Assembly: GCF_009680455.1 (NCBI RefSeq)
Contig: NZ_WKRD01000001.1
Coordinates: 1-64,000 of the forward strand
DNA length: 64,000 bases
Direction of reading: 5' to 3'
From: Lachnospira eligens
GTDB taxonomy: Bacteria; Bacillota; Clostridia; Lachnospirales; Lachnospiraceae
Below are positions 27,485 through 36,775 of this stretch, piece after piece. A program made the translations under genes and the position numbers. Every line of letters starts with the position of its first letter. Position 1 is the stretch's first letter. The notes beneath the pieces are model-generated. The model searched no databases. It saw only the letters and a list, made by a program, of their open reading frames with translations, and was not told the DNA's origin.

Positions 27485-28050
27485 CCATCTATACCCCTGA
27501 TTACAATCGCCTGTCTTACTGGATAAGCCTTAAAACACAGATATATATCTTCATGAAGGAGCTTATCCAGCTTCTTTTCACTCAGATAATTTTTACTAAT
27601 GACATATGCCAGTGTAAAGTCTTTGACCTCGCCTTTATCAACAGATACATTATCTTCACATACCATTCCCTGATTTTCATATCCATCCGGGTATATAACA
27701 AGATTAGAGTCTGTCACAATACTGAACATATTAAACTTATCCTGTGACTCATTCTGAACTTTAACCTTTAAAACTATATAATTAAACCTGCCCAGTTCCT
27801 TAACACTGGCGCTGTATTTTTCATTAACTTCCCGTTCAGTGCAGTAATCAATTCCTGTAACCTTAATCTTTATCCCATCAGAATACTGTACCCATTCATC
27901 CTTCTGGACGATTTCTTCTTCCGGCTCTGGAAATCTGTGATTCACATCTATATATCCAACCGCAACTACTACAGCAATTACTGCCATTATTATAAATGTA
28001 ATTATAAACGGGTGCTTTCTTATGCTGAATCTGCCTTTAGTATGTTTCAT
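27481..28050 (-). CDS. Membrane-anchored extracytoplasmic protein (operon gene 3)
   Basis: 189 aa: a short basic N-terminus, one membrane helix (about residues 14-33) and an extracytoplasmic beta-rich domain containing FNYIVLKVKVQNESQD. This pattern resembles DUF4352-type immunoglobulin-like domains. The lipoprotein at 28875 has a comparable segment. Possibly a ligand-binding or regulatory subunit of the exporter. It overlaps the genes on both sides. Confidence 0.75.
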   Translation of the reverse strand: MKHTKGRFSIRKHPFIITFIIMAVIAVVVAVGYIDVNHRFPEPEEEIVQKDEWVQYSDGIKIKVTGIDYCTEREVNEKYSASVKELGRFNYIVLKVKVQNESQDKFNMFSIVTDSNLVIYPDGYENQGMVCEDNVSVDKGEVKDFTLAYVISKNYLSEKKLDKLLHEDIYLCFKAYPVRQAIVIRGIDG

Positions 28051-28858
28051 GCTTAAGCCCTCCTATAAAATACACAACAACTCCAAGTATCAGTAATACT
28101 GCTATGTACACTATAAACGATGCTCCTGTATTGGTCTGTGCCATATTAAAAAGCTTTGTCGGTGCAATACCTCTCAGCCATTTCTTATCAGACATGCGCA
28201 GTATCGCATTTGCAAATTCAGTAATAATATATGGTGCAAGCATAGCCACAAATCTGTTATTAACTATATTAGATACAATAAGTGCTATTGTTGCCATAAG
28301 ACCTCCGCACACAAAAAGCAGAATCATATACATAATCATATAAATGTGTGGATGTGTATAAAATATTGCTGACCATATACTTTTTGGAGAACTTGCAAAT
28401 ACACCAACCGGCCACACAAGTGATGGAAGAATAGTTATCGCAGTCAGGTAATTAATAAGCAATGGCATAACCACTACCACACCTCCCGTCACAAACACTG
28501 CAATATATTTGGCAGCAAGATAATTAAACTTAGCTGTTCTCGTTACATAATTCTTAATAATTCCACTTTTAATATCTGACAGATATGTAACTGCATACGG
28601 CATAGCCGCCAGTATCGGAATCAGCCTTATAAACAGACTGTATTCAAATGATACTCCATTACCTATCCACACCTGAAATGCACTTATCGGCATAAGTGTG
28701 GCATTATCAGGCATATATCCCATCAGCGGATTCATGGCTGCCGGTATAATCCTGGTTATAATCTGTGCTATGCTTAACCCCATCCCAATTATAAGAGCCA
28801 GCCACAGACTCCAGCTTTTAAATGCTCTTTCGAGCTCTGTCTTAATCATCACCTTCAT
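28037..28858 (-). CDS. ABC-2 type transporter permease (operon gene 2)
   Basis: 273 aa. It starts with the MIKTELERAFKSWSLWLALIIG type N-terminus common in ABC-2 permeases and has six hydrophobic segments. Overlaps gene 3 by 14 nt, and its start is 16 nt after the lipoprotein stop. Together with genes 4, 5 and 6 it should form the exporter core. Confidence 0.85.
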   Translation of the reverse strand: MKVMIKTELERAFKSWSLWLALIIGMGLSIAQIITRIIPAAMNPLMGYMPDNATLMPISAFQVWIGNGVSFEYSLFIRLIPILAAMPYAVTYLSDIKSGIIKNYVTRTAKFNYLAAKYIAVFVTGGVVVVMPLLINYLTAITILPSLVWPVGVFASSPKSIWSAIFYTHPHIYMIMYMILLFVCGGLMATIALIVSNIVNNRFVAMLAPYIITEFANAILRMSDKKWLRGIAPTKLFNMAQTNTGASFIVYIAVLLILGVVVYFIGGLKHETY

Positions 28859-28874
28859 ACTGTTTTCCTCCCGG

Positions 28875-29759
28875 CTACTTGTCTATATCAAGCTTTACTA
28901 TCGGAGAACCAACAGGAAATGCTTTATCAGTTGTACTGTAGCATGTATACAACGAATCTATAGTAAGACCATCTGTTGTTATATCCTTATATGTATCTAT
29001 ATATTGACCTCCAACATTAGCAGTTGTTCTTGTGTAAGAAGTAACAAATTCATAAGGAATGACCTCCATTGCAACAACCTCTTTAGTTTCTCCCGGCTTA
29101 ATTGTAAGATGATGTCTGAATATTTCATGGTCATCATGGATATTAAGATATGATTGTCTGCTTTCTATGGTTGAATAATATGTTGCATCGTCCTGTTCGT
29201 TATATCTGAAGCAATACAAACGGAATCCGTTCGACAGAAACTGAAAATCTTCATCACCATTATTAGTAATCTTTAACTTCATCAGCAGGGCAACCTGCTT
29301 GATACCTTTTCTATCATTTGCAAATGTTCCATCTTCATTAATCATCTTGTCATATGCACTGAATTTTTCTGGTGTTTCAGTATCATATTTTATATATTCA
29401 GCTATGTCCTCCTCGCTCATCAGCTTGGATAACTCATCAACATTTTCAGCAATGGCTGTTTCACCTATACTGTATGTAAATTTGGTAACCAGTTTCCCTG
29501 TATAAATCTCCATATCAACATCTGAATATCTTTCAGCATATTTAGGACTACTTGAAACCATTCCCGCAAACACATTATCAACTTTGTTCTCACGTGATTC
29601 GTTCTCCTGAATAATTCCTGTCTGATTGGTCTGATTCTCTACGGCTGTGCTTGTCTCCTGAAAACGCTTCACATCTTCAATGCTCTGTCTGCTACAGCCT
29701 CCCATTAATAATATTCCTGCCATAAGGACCGGAATAATTAAACATTTTCTTCTCCCCAT
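28875..29759 (-). CDS. Lipoprotein, first gene of the ABC export operon
   Basis: 294 aa. Signal peptide with a lipobox ending GGC (LLMGGC, about residues 17-22), so the mature protein is lipid-anchored outside the cell. It is a beta-rich domain with LLMKLKITNNGDEDFQFLSNG, similar in character to DUF4352/DUF5027-like proteins. Start at ATG 29759, with AGGAGG 5 nt upstream; the longer upstream reading lacks any signal. Possibly a sensor or immunity-type subunit, but this is inference. Confidence 0.82.
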   Translation of the reverse strand: MGRRKCLIIPVLMAGILLMGGCSRQSIEDVKRFQETSTAVENQTNQTGIIQENESRENKVDNVFAGMVSSSPKYAERYSDVDMEIYTGKLVTKFTYSIGETAIAENVDELSKLMSEEDIAEYIKYDTETPEKFSAYDKMINEDGTFANDRKGIKQVALLMKLKITNNGDEDFQFLSNGFRLYCFRYNEQDDATYYSTIESRQSYLNIHDDHEIFRHHLTIKPGETKEVVAMEVIPYEFVTSYTRTTANVGGQYIDTYKDITTDGLTIDSLYTCYSTTDKAFPVGSPIVKLDIDK

Positions 29760-29827
29760 AAGTACCTCCTTGATATAAGTTCTCTTACACTTATATACGA
29801 AATACATTTGTAAAAAGTTGAAAAATA

Positions 29828-29880
29828 ATAAAAAATTCCCGACAGACCATTGTGTATTCACACTTCCGGTCTGCCGGGAA
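29828..29880 (-). terminator. Terminator of the zinc-ribbon membrane protein gene
   Basis: The arms TTCCCGGCAGACC and GGTCTGTCGGGAA pair with one G-U pair around a 19-nt loop. On the minus strand they are followed by TTTTTTATT. Confidence 0.88.
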
Positions 29881-29912
29881 TCATTAATTATAATCAATTA
29901 TCAAATTGTTAA

Positions 29913-30785
29913 TTAGAACATAAGTCTTAATACCCATGTAAGGAAATTAACTGCAACATATGAGATTGCCATTATAAGAGGTATCTTCTTCTCATCCTTG
30001 CATAATGCACGGATTGCTATGTATACAAATGCATATCCTGCTACATTAGAAAATACTGTTACACATGAAGATATTCTGTCAATGAATCCTACTGATGTAA
30101 GACCTGTTACCCAGCTGAGTAACTCTGCTGGTATACCAAGTACTGCTGTAATGGCATATACTGCAAGGCCCTGCATATATGTAACATTAGCCTTGTTAAA
30201 TGCCTTTGCAAGAAGCATAACTACAAGTGCAATTACAGCTGCCGCTACTGCTACCAGAAGAATCTCAAGAAGCATGTTCTTGAATATTGAGCCTGCTGGA
30301 TATGGCTTGGTATTAGTATATGAGCTGTAGTAAGATGAAAGTAAGCTGTCAAGCTCTTTACTTCCTGTTGTAACCTTTGCCTTACTGTTAGCAATTAACA
30401 TATCAAATAATCTTGTAAGCATGTTAATAATTGCCTGACCACCAATAAGTATTGCAATCATAATAACATTAGCTTTAGCAACAAATGCTGATACCGTTTC
30501 TACCGGTGATGTAAACAATCCCTTCAATACATTAACATAATCAAGGGCTGCATTAGCTCCTGCCTTCTTCACAGCGTCCATCTGCTGTGAAGCCTGCTGC
30601 TGATTAAATCCCTGCTGTGCCTGCTGATATGTCTGCTGACCTGCTCCCTGCTGGAATGTCTGCTGCGCTGCCTGCTGGTTAAATTCCTGCTGAGGCTGTG
30701 CTGCTCCGGCTGACTGTTGTGCCTGCTGACATGTACAGACTTCTCCGTCCTGTAACTGTCTTCCGCAATACTTGCAAAAACTCAT
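29913..30785 (-). CDS. Zinc-ribbon, Gln-rich linker membrane protein (Yip1-like)
   Basis: 290 aa. An N-terminal zinc ribbon FCKYCGRQLQDGEVCTC (residues 3-19) is followed by a strongly Gln/Ala-rich low-complexity linker (about 20-75) and about five membrane helices (about 105-290). This resembles the zinc-ribbon plus Yip1/DUF2628-like proteins of Firmicutes. Start at ATG 30785, where GGAGGG lies 7 nt upstream. The role is unknown; these proteins are thought to act in membrane organisation or stress. Monocistronic with its own terminator. Confidence 0.82.
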   Translation of the reverse strand: MSFCKYCGRQLQDGEVCTCQQAQQSAGAAQPQQEFNQQAAQQTFQQGAGQQTYQQAQQGFNQQQASQQMDAVKKAGANAALDYVNVLKGLFTSPVETVSAFVAKANVIMIAILIGGQAIINMLTRLFDMLIANSKAKVTTGSKELDSLLSSYYSSYTNTKPYPAGSIFKNMLLEILLVAVAAAVIALVVMLLAKAFNKANVTYMQGLAVYAITAVLGIPAELLSWVTGLTSVGFIDRISSCVTVFSNVAGYAFVYIAIRALCKDEKKIPLIMAISYVAVNFLTWVLRLMF

Positions 30786-30922
30786 TTCTTTTCCCTCCTG
30801 AAAGTAAAAGTTATAATATTGTATGGTTGTTGTCTCAACCTTTTTTATAATACCATATATATTTATTTTCAACAATGGTCATATATGCACATTTCAATAT
30901 AGTAAACTGCTAAAATTGAACT

Positions 30923-32104
30923 TTAGTGCTTTAACATACCACATTTATCAAGTATGAACTCCATTCTCTTTTCATATGAATGAAACTTCACTGCTTTTTC
31001 ATGTCCGTTTCTTGTAATCTGCGCACGCTCATCCTCATGATTAAGATAATATTCTGTCTTTCTTAACAGGTCATCATGGCTTTCGTAATACACATAATCT
31101 TTTCCATTCTCGAAAAAATCCATATATTCAAGCTGAAAACTGGTCATAAGAAATCCGCCTGCACCGACAATATCCCACGCCCGAAGCGGAATTCCCGTAC
31201 GGATATTGCGCATTACAGGATTAATATTAATCCTGCTACAATTAAACACCTTAGGCATATCTGTCATATAATTAACTGCCCCCTTAAGATTAACTCCTAT
31301 AAGCTCCTTATCCGGATCATCTGTATAGAGGTCTGTTGGAAAATGTTTTGCAAGCTTGTTAAGTATCTGCACCCTCTCTATATTAGCAAGTTTGAAACCT
31401 AAAAATGTTGATGAAAACACAAGTGCAATATCTGAAAATGCTCTTTCATCCTGCTTAAAATCTATAAGCTCACATAACTTTTCAAGTATATCAACTGTAA
31501 GCACTTTATCAAATATGCTGTCACCATAGATTTCCATCTGTGCTGCCATTGCCGCATCAAAATACCCTCTTAAATATTCCGGCAGCCTGTCCTTTATTTC
31601 ATCATAAGAATTCCTGTGATACATTCCTCCGACAAATGATACTTCACTGTGCCATTTGTTCCGTTCATCAGCGGTAAGCGAACCTGTTATCTTATCAACA
31701 CGGGAACAGTTTACAGCAAGCGGAAGATACCACACATGTTCTGCCCCAAGATTTTTTAGTTCCTCACAATAAAATCTGTCAAATATAAATATATAGTTAC
31801 ATTTATTAAATAAAGACTGATGATACAGTGATATAAGCGGACTATCTACCGTCCATGCAATATATTTTTTCCCAAGCTCTTCACATAAATCCGATACATG
31901 TGGAAAATAATTAAGTGAAAAAACACAGTCGTATGCAGAAAAGACCTGCCTAAGCTCCGCATAATCACGGAGCTTAAAGCCGGTCTCATCATCCTTATCT
32001 ATTACTGTTTCTGTGTAATCATGTACTTCATGTCCGAAATATTCAATCGCAGACTTTACATCATCCTGATTGAACACCTTCCATCTGTATAAAAGTATTT
32101 TCAT
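30923..32104 (-). CDS. CgeB-like glycosyltransferase
   Basis: 393 aa with a GT4-like two-domain fold: an N-terminal domain of the DUF3880/CgeB type and a C-terminal glycosyltransferase domain (PLRAWDIVGAGGFLMTS and the LRKTEYYLNHEDER helix). CgeB in Bacillus modifies spore crust; related proteins decorate cell-surface or flagellar components. The target here is not known. The ATG overlaps the aroA stop as ATGA, so it is translationally coupled to aroA, an odd functional pairing. Confidence 0.82.
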   Translation of the reverse strand: MKILLYRWKVFNQDDVKSAIEYFGHEVHDYTETVIDKDDETGFKLRDYAELRQVFSAYDCVFSLNYFPHVSDLCEELGKKYIAWTVDSPLISLYHQSLFNKCNYIFIFDRFYCEELKNLGAEHVWYLPLAVNCSRVDKITGSLTADERNKWHSEVSFVGGMYHRNSYDEIKDRLPEYLRGYFDAAMAAQMEIYGDSIFDKVLTVDILEKLCELIDFKQDERAFSDIALVFSSTFLGFKLANIERVQILNKLAKHFPTDLYTDDPDKELIGVNLKGAVNYMTDMPKVFNCSRININPVMRNIRTGIPLRAWDIVGAGGFLMTSFQLEYMDFFENGKDYVYYESHDDLLRKTEYYLNHEDERAQITRNGHEKAVKFHSYEKRMEFILDKCGMLKH

Positions 32105-33396
32105 TGTGCACATGCCTTTTCAAGTACTTCAAAATAGTTCTCAAATGTCTTACAACAGCACTCATAATTATCAATTATTATGCCATCAACACGCAGTCCG
32201 ATTAATGCAAATGACATCGCCATTCTATGGTCATTATATGTGTCAACAACACCTGGCTTAACATTGGCTGGAGATATCTCTATACGGTCTCTTCCTTCTT
32301 TGACATCAACGCCAAGATTGTTAAGCTCGTTGACCATAGCCTCAATTCTGTCTGATTCCTGTAATCTTATATGCTCGATATTCTTGATAACTGTAGTAGT
32401 CTTGGCAAATGGAGCAATAGCTGCAAGTGTCATTGACTGGTCTGAAAAATCATTCATATCAACATCAACACCGCAATATTCTCCATCCTTAGGTCCGCTG
32501 ACACATATACCCTCGCGTTCCTCTGTCACAGCACAGCCCATCTGTTTAAGCACATCTATGAACTTAAGGTCCCCCTGCATTGAATTAGAATGTACGCCTT
32601 TAACGATAGCTGTTCCGCCTGTAAGTGCTGCTGCTGCATAGAAGTAGCAGGCTGCTGAGACATCCGGTTCAATATAATATGTCTGTGGATAGTAACCTGA
32701 GCCCGCAGGAACTACATATTCTGCCCCTTTATGGTCTACTGCACAGCCAAACTGTTCCATCATCTTAGCTGTTATACGCACATATGAGCCTTCTGTTTTA
32801 TCACTTGTAATATGAACATGTATTCCTTCTTCAAGCATAGGAGATGTCATCATAAGTGCACTTAAAAACTGTGTACTTTCACTTATGCTTATTGATACAT
32901 GATTCTGTGGTTTCTTTCCACCATATGCGGCACCCTTTACATTAACCGGAAGATGTCCGTCTTTCTCAAGGAACTCTATCTCTGCTCCCATGCTCTGTAA
33001 TGCTTCAAAAAGCGGAAGCATTGGTCTTTTCTTCATCTGTTCAGAAGCTTCAATTGTGTACTCACCATCTGATAATGCAAGCATGGCTGTAAGGAATCTG
33101 GCTGCTGTTCCAGCACTTCCCACATTGATTGTTGCTCTCTTCTTAGGAATATCTCTTCCATGTCCATGAATGATAACATATCGTTCAACTTCGTTTACTT
33201 CGATAATATATCCAAGTGCGATAAGACTTAAAAGAAAATGTCTCGAATCGTCACTGAACAAAACTCCTTTAAGGGTACATTCGCCCTGTGATAAAGCTGC
33301 CATAAGCAGCGCTCTGTTAGTAATACTCTTTGAACCAGGCACTTCAACTGTACAGTGAATCGGGTGGTCCAGCTTCTTAACCTTGTACTGTGACAT
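32101..33396 (-). CDS. aroA: 3-phosphoshikimate 1-carboxyvinyltransferase (EPSP synthase)
   Basis: Sixth step of the shikimate pathway. 431 aa. Motifs: PGSKSITNRALLMAALS (about residues 20-36), NVGSAGTAARFLTA (about 91-104), DFSDQSMTLAA (about 305) and LQESDRIEAMVNEL (about 340). It is complete and isolated from the other aro genes. Its stop codon overlaps the next start codon. Confidence 0.96.
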   Translation of the reverse strand: MSQYKVKKLDHPIHCTVEVPGSKSITNRALLMAALSQGECTLKGVLFSDDSRHFLLSLIALGYIIEVNEVERYVIIHGHGRDIPKKRATINVGSAGTAARFLTAMLALSDGEYTIEASEQMKKRPMLPLFEALQSMGAEIEFLEKDGHLPVNVKGAAYGGKKPQNHVSISISESTQFLSALMMTSPMLEEGIHVHITSDKTEGSYVRITAKMMEQFGCAVDHKGAEYVVPAGSGYYPQTYYIEPDVSAACYFYAAAALTGGTAIVKGVHSNSMQGDLKFIDVLKQMGCAVTEEREGICVSGPKDGEYCGVDVDMNDFSDQSMTLAAIAPFAKTTTVIKNIEHIRLQESDRIEAMVNELNNLGVDVKEGRDRIEISPANVKPGVVDTYNDHRMAMSFALIGLRVDGIIIDNYECCCKTFENYFEVLEKACAQ

Positions 33397-33421
33397 AATT
33401 TTACTACTCCATTAAACGTAA

Positions 33422-34795
33422 TTATCTCTCGTCCATATCAACATATGGTCTGTGATGTCCAACATATTTGTATGCAGGACGGATAATCTTACCTGCATTA
33501 ACAAGTTCCTCAAGTCTGTGTGCGCACCAGCCTGAAATTCTCGAAGTTGCAAACATTGGTGTAAACATTTCTTCTGGAATACCAAGCATTGTGTATACAA
33601 ATCCACTATAGAAATCGACATTGGCACAGACTGGCTTAAACATCTTTCTCTTGTTCATGATAAGCTGTCCTGCCTCGCTTTCAACAAGCTCATATAATGC
33701 AAATTCTTTCTGCATTCCCTTCTCTTCTGAAAGCTGTTTTGCAAATTTCTTAAGAATAACTGCTCTAGGATCTGAATTAGTATATACCGCATGACCCATA
33801 CCATAGATAAGTCCGGCATGGTCAAATGCTTCTTTGTCAAGGATCTTGTTAAGATATGTACATATCTCATCTTTATTGTCCCAATCGCTGCAATGTGCCT
33901 TAATATCTGTAAACATTTCCTGAACCTTTAAGTTAGCGCCACCATGCTTAGGTCCTTTAAGGGAAGCGATTGATGAAGCTATTGCTGAATATGTATCTGT
34001 TCCTGATGAAGTAACAACATGAGTTGTAAATGTTGAGTTATTACCACCACCATGCTCTGCATGAAGAACAAGACAAATATCAAGTACCTTTGCTTCAAGT
34101 TCTGTAAAGTCTCCGTCATCTCTTAACATATAGAGGATATTCTCGGCTGTTGAATAACCTTTCTTAGGATTCTTTATCATAAGTGTTCCATCAAGCTTAA
34201 AATGTCTGTATGACTGATAAGCATATACTGAAAGAAGAGGCATCTTGGCTATAAGCTGAAGACTCTGTCTTAATACATTAGGAATTGAAATATCATCCGG
34301 CTTCTCATCATATGAATAAAGACTTAAGATACTCTTCATAAGAGAATTCATAAGGTTAGTACTTGTAGCTTTCATAATAACATCTCTGATGAATGCACCT
34401 GAAAGTTCCTGAAGGTCTGTTAAGATTCTTATGAATCTGTCTAACTGATCCTTGTCTGGAAGTACTCCGAATAACAGAAGATATGTTGCTTCTTCAAATC
34501 TGAATCTGTCAAGGCTGCTTCTCTTGATAATCTCCTCAACATTATATCCCTGAAAATATAATTCTCCGTCTACAGGTATCTTTCTTCCGTGAACACTCTG
34601 GTTACCTAATACATCTGATATCTCTGTGAGACCTGTAAGTACGCCGTTACCATTGCTGTCACGAAGACCTCTCTTTACATCATACTCTGTATACAGATTC
34701 TGATCGATTATACCTGAGGCTGTACACTCTTTTACAAGTTCCTCAAAATCGCTCTTATCTACTGTTGAAAGTTCCATCATTTCCTGATTGTTCAT
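33422..34795 (-). CDS. gltA: Citrate synthase
   Basis: 457-aa type I-like citrate synthase condensing acetyl-CoA and oxaloacetate. Seen: HAEHGGGNNSTFTT (catalytic His, about residue 240), SLKGPKHGGAN (about 275), YGMGHAVYTNSDPRA (about 325) and SGWCAHRLEE near the C-terminus. Start at ATG 34795 with GGAGGAGG upstream. Its likely role is the oxidative arm toward glutamate in an anaerobe. No aconitase or isocitrate dehydrogenase is adjacent. Confidence 0.95.
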   Translation of the reverse strand: MNNQEMMELSTVDKSDFEELVKECTASGIIDQNLYTEYDVKRGLRDSNGNGVLTGLTEISDVLGNQSVHGRKIPVDGELYFQGYNVEEIIKRSSLDRFRFEEATYLLLFGVLPDKDQLDRFIRILTDLQELSGAFIRDVIMKATSTNLMNSLMKSILSLYSYDEKPDDISIPNVLRQSLQLIAKMPLLSVYAYQSYRHFKLDGTLMIKNPKKGYSTAENILYMLRDDGDFTELEAKVLDICLVLHAEHGGGNNSTFTTHVVTSSGTDTYSAIASSIASLKGPKHGGANLKVQEMFTDIKAHCSDWDNKDEICTYLNKILDKEAFDHAGLIYGMGHAVYTNSDPRAVILKKFAKQLSEEKGMQKEFALYELVESEAGQLIMNKRKMFKPVCANVDFYSGFVYTMLGIPEEMFTPMFATSRISGWCAHRLEELVNAGKIIRPAYKYVGHHRPYVDMDER

Positions 34796-34876
34796 GGCTT
34801 TCCTCCTCCTGATTATTTCCCGCATAGCTAAACGCAGATGAAGATATTATATCTGCTACTAATAGTGTTTGTCAAT

Positions 34877-35428
34877 TTACTGCTGGCTGTTTCCTGTCTC
34901 ATTTCTCATACCAATTACAGCATCAGCAAGCTGTCTCAGATCATCTGCACTTCCCTGGGTAAACCCTTTCTTGCTTACAACCAGGCAATTATCATCCCCA
35001 ACAAACAGATATATATTATCAGAATCCTGATTCCATTTTACAACATCATTCCAACTGAATGTGTCACTGTCGTTTTCTTCATCTGTAATAATAATATTCT
35101 CTGCATCTATCTCATATGTGAATTTAATTCCTACCATCTTTCCATATATATTATGGAATTTCTTCTTATTGCTCTTATCCATTCCAATCATTCCTATATA
35201 CAGAAATACTACCGCCACTAAACCAAACAGCACTATCATAAATGTATCAGCCTGCTCATTTCCTGTCATCTTAAGAACAAGCTCTCTTATCATCATCATT
35301 CCGAATATAAGTCCAAACATATTGTAAATCAGCTTAAAGGTCTTATATCTGCTGTTATCAAAATTACTGGCACGCATGGCACCTTCCATACATTCCTTTG
35401 TGAATGCTGTTTCATTCTTTATTGTCAT
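34877..35428 (-). CDS. YcxB-like membrane protein
   Basis: 183 aa with two membrane helices (about residues 38-55 and 65-85) and a C-terminal soluble domain FSWNDVVKWNQDSDNIYLFVG, similar in layout to the protein at 6162-6695. Start at ATG 35428, where GGAGG lies 7 nt upstream. Function unknown. It is divergent to the SDR gene across the palindrome array. Confidence 0.78.
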   Translation of the reverse strand: MTIKNETAFTKECMEGAMRASNFDNSRYKTFKLIYNMFGLIFGMMMIRELVLKMTGNEQADTFMIVLFGLVAVVFLYIGMIGMDKSNKKKFHNIYGKMVGIKFTYEIDAENIIITDEENDSDTFSWNDVVKWNQDSDNIYLFVGDDNCLVVSKKGFTQGSADDLRQLADAVIGMRNETGNSQQ

Positions 35429-35622
35429 CAATTCCTCCCTGTATAACACTACATTATGAACGCCTCTTTAGCAGGCTTTATCTAAGGAATAATTTTAAGC
35501 CCGGCTGGGGAGGTGTGTCAATGTTATATTGCAGGGGTGCGGTGGGCGGCGGTGTGTCATTGATGACGAGTTTGCTATATGGCATAAACTGCACGAATCT
35601 GATATAATATTTACATACATTT
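35429..35622. other. Gene-free spacer with a G-rich plus-strand tract
   Basis: No gene is supported. Bases about 35510-35572 are strikingly G-rich on the plus strand (runs of GGGG, GGG and GG) in an otherwise AT-rich region and contain the near-repeat GTGTGTCAATG / GTGTGTCATTG. Confidence 0.5.
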
Positions 35623-35918
35623 CCTATAAGATTGTTTTTATTTCAATGTTTATAGGCATAATTTTATTGTCTGGGATTAAATATCATGAATATTTTTCTC
35701 GTGATACCTATAGATAGTCGCATTTTATGTCAACTTATAGGACATTTCTGAACATTTTTATATTACATTAACTGAAAATGACACATGATGGCGATAAATC
35801 ACCTATAAGAGTTATATTTTTGAATTGTTTATAGGCATCTTTATGAATATTGAAGATTTCCAAAGAAAATATCGCCAGTATTTGCCTATAAATCATGAGA
35901 ATTTTTTATTCTTATAGG
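35623..35918. repeat. Array of four CCTATAAR-N18-YTTATAGG palindromes
   Basis: Units are 35623-35656 (CCTATAAG, 18 nt, TTTATAGG), 35707-35741 (CCTATAGA, 19 nt, CTTATAGG), 35802-35835 (CCTATAAG, 18 nt, TTTATAGG) and 35885-35918 (CCTATAAA, 18 nt, CTTATAGG). Starts are 84, 95 and 83 bp apart. Linkers are AT-rich and unrelated. The array lies in the divergent spacer between the YcxB-like gene and the SDR gene, and is the same element as at 12926-13118. Confidence 0.85.
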
Positions 35919-35988
35919 TTAAGCCAATATCTTGGAATTAAACTTTGAAAATCAGAAACATGAATTGAAAAAATAAAGGAGTCTTCTT

Positions 35989-36753
35989 ATGAAACTTGCA
36001 TGTATTACCGGAGCATCTTCCGGCATCGGAAAAGAATTTGCATATCTGCTTTCAGACCTTGAATATGACCTGATTCTTGTTGGAAGAAACTCAGCGGCAC
36101 TTCACGAAATTGCTGATAATGTAGCTGTCAGGTGCAAATGTATCACATGTGATTTATCTGATGAAAAATCATGTGTAAAGCTTGGCAAAAAACTCCGCAA
36201 ATATCCACTTGATATTATGATTAATAATGCTGGATTCGGAGAACTTGGCACATTTGCTGAAACGAAATTAAAGAATGATATCAACATGATTAATGTTAAT
36301 ATTAAAGCTGTGCATATACTTACAAAGGCCGTACTTCCGGGCTTTATACAACGCGACAGGGGCTACATCATGAATGTGGCGTCAAGTGCCGGGCTGCTTC
36401 CTGGTGGACCATATATGTCTACCTATTATGCAACAAAGGCTTATGTGACAAGCCTCACTACTGCAATACACGGGGAACTGCGCGACTTAAAGAGTAACGT
36501 TCACATAAGCATGCTCTGTCCAGGTCCTGTTGATACCAACTTCAACAATGTTGCCAATGTAAAGTTCGCATTATCAGGAATTCCTGCTGATTACTGCGCC
36601 TATTATGCACTTTGTAAAATGTTTACAGGCAAACTTACCATTGTTCCGACATTTACAATGAAAGCCGGAATTTTTGGCAGCAGATTCCTGCCAAGACAGG
36701 TGCTTGCCTTTATGACAGGTCACCAGCAGAAAAAGAAGACAGACAATATCTGA
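35989..36753 (+). CDS. SDR family oxidoreductase (DltE/YqjQ-like)
   Basis: 254-aa short-chain dehydrogenase: TGASSGIG (residues 7-14), NNAGFG (about 82), a VASSAG catalytic Ser block, YYATKAYV (Tyr and Lys, about 148-155) and PGPVDTNF. The C-terminal LPRQVLAFMTGHQQKK resembles the SDR subfamily often called DltE-like. The substrate is unknown. It is preceded by a long palindrome-bearing spacer that may control it. Confidence 0.87.
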   Translation: MKLACITGASSGIGKEFAYLLSDLEYDLILVGRNSAALHEIADNVAVRCKCITCDLSDEKSCVKLGKKLRKYPLDIMINNAGFGELGTFAETKLKNDINMINVNIKAVHILTKAVLPGFIQRDRGYIMNVASSAGLLPGGPYMSTYYATKAYVTSLTTAIHGELRDLKSNVHISMLCPGPVDTNFNNVANVKFALSGIPADYCAYYALCKMFTGKLTIVPTFTMKAGIFGSRFLPRQVLAFMTGHQQKKKTDNI

Positions 36754-36775
36754 TATGATACTGCCTGTCACTGAT

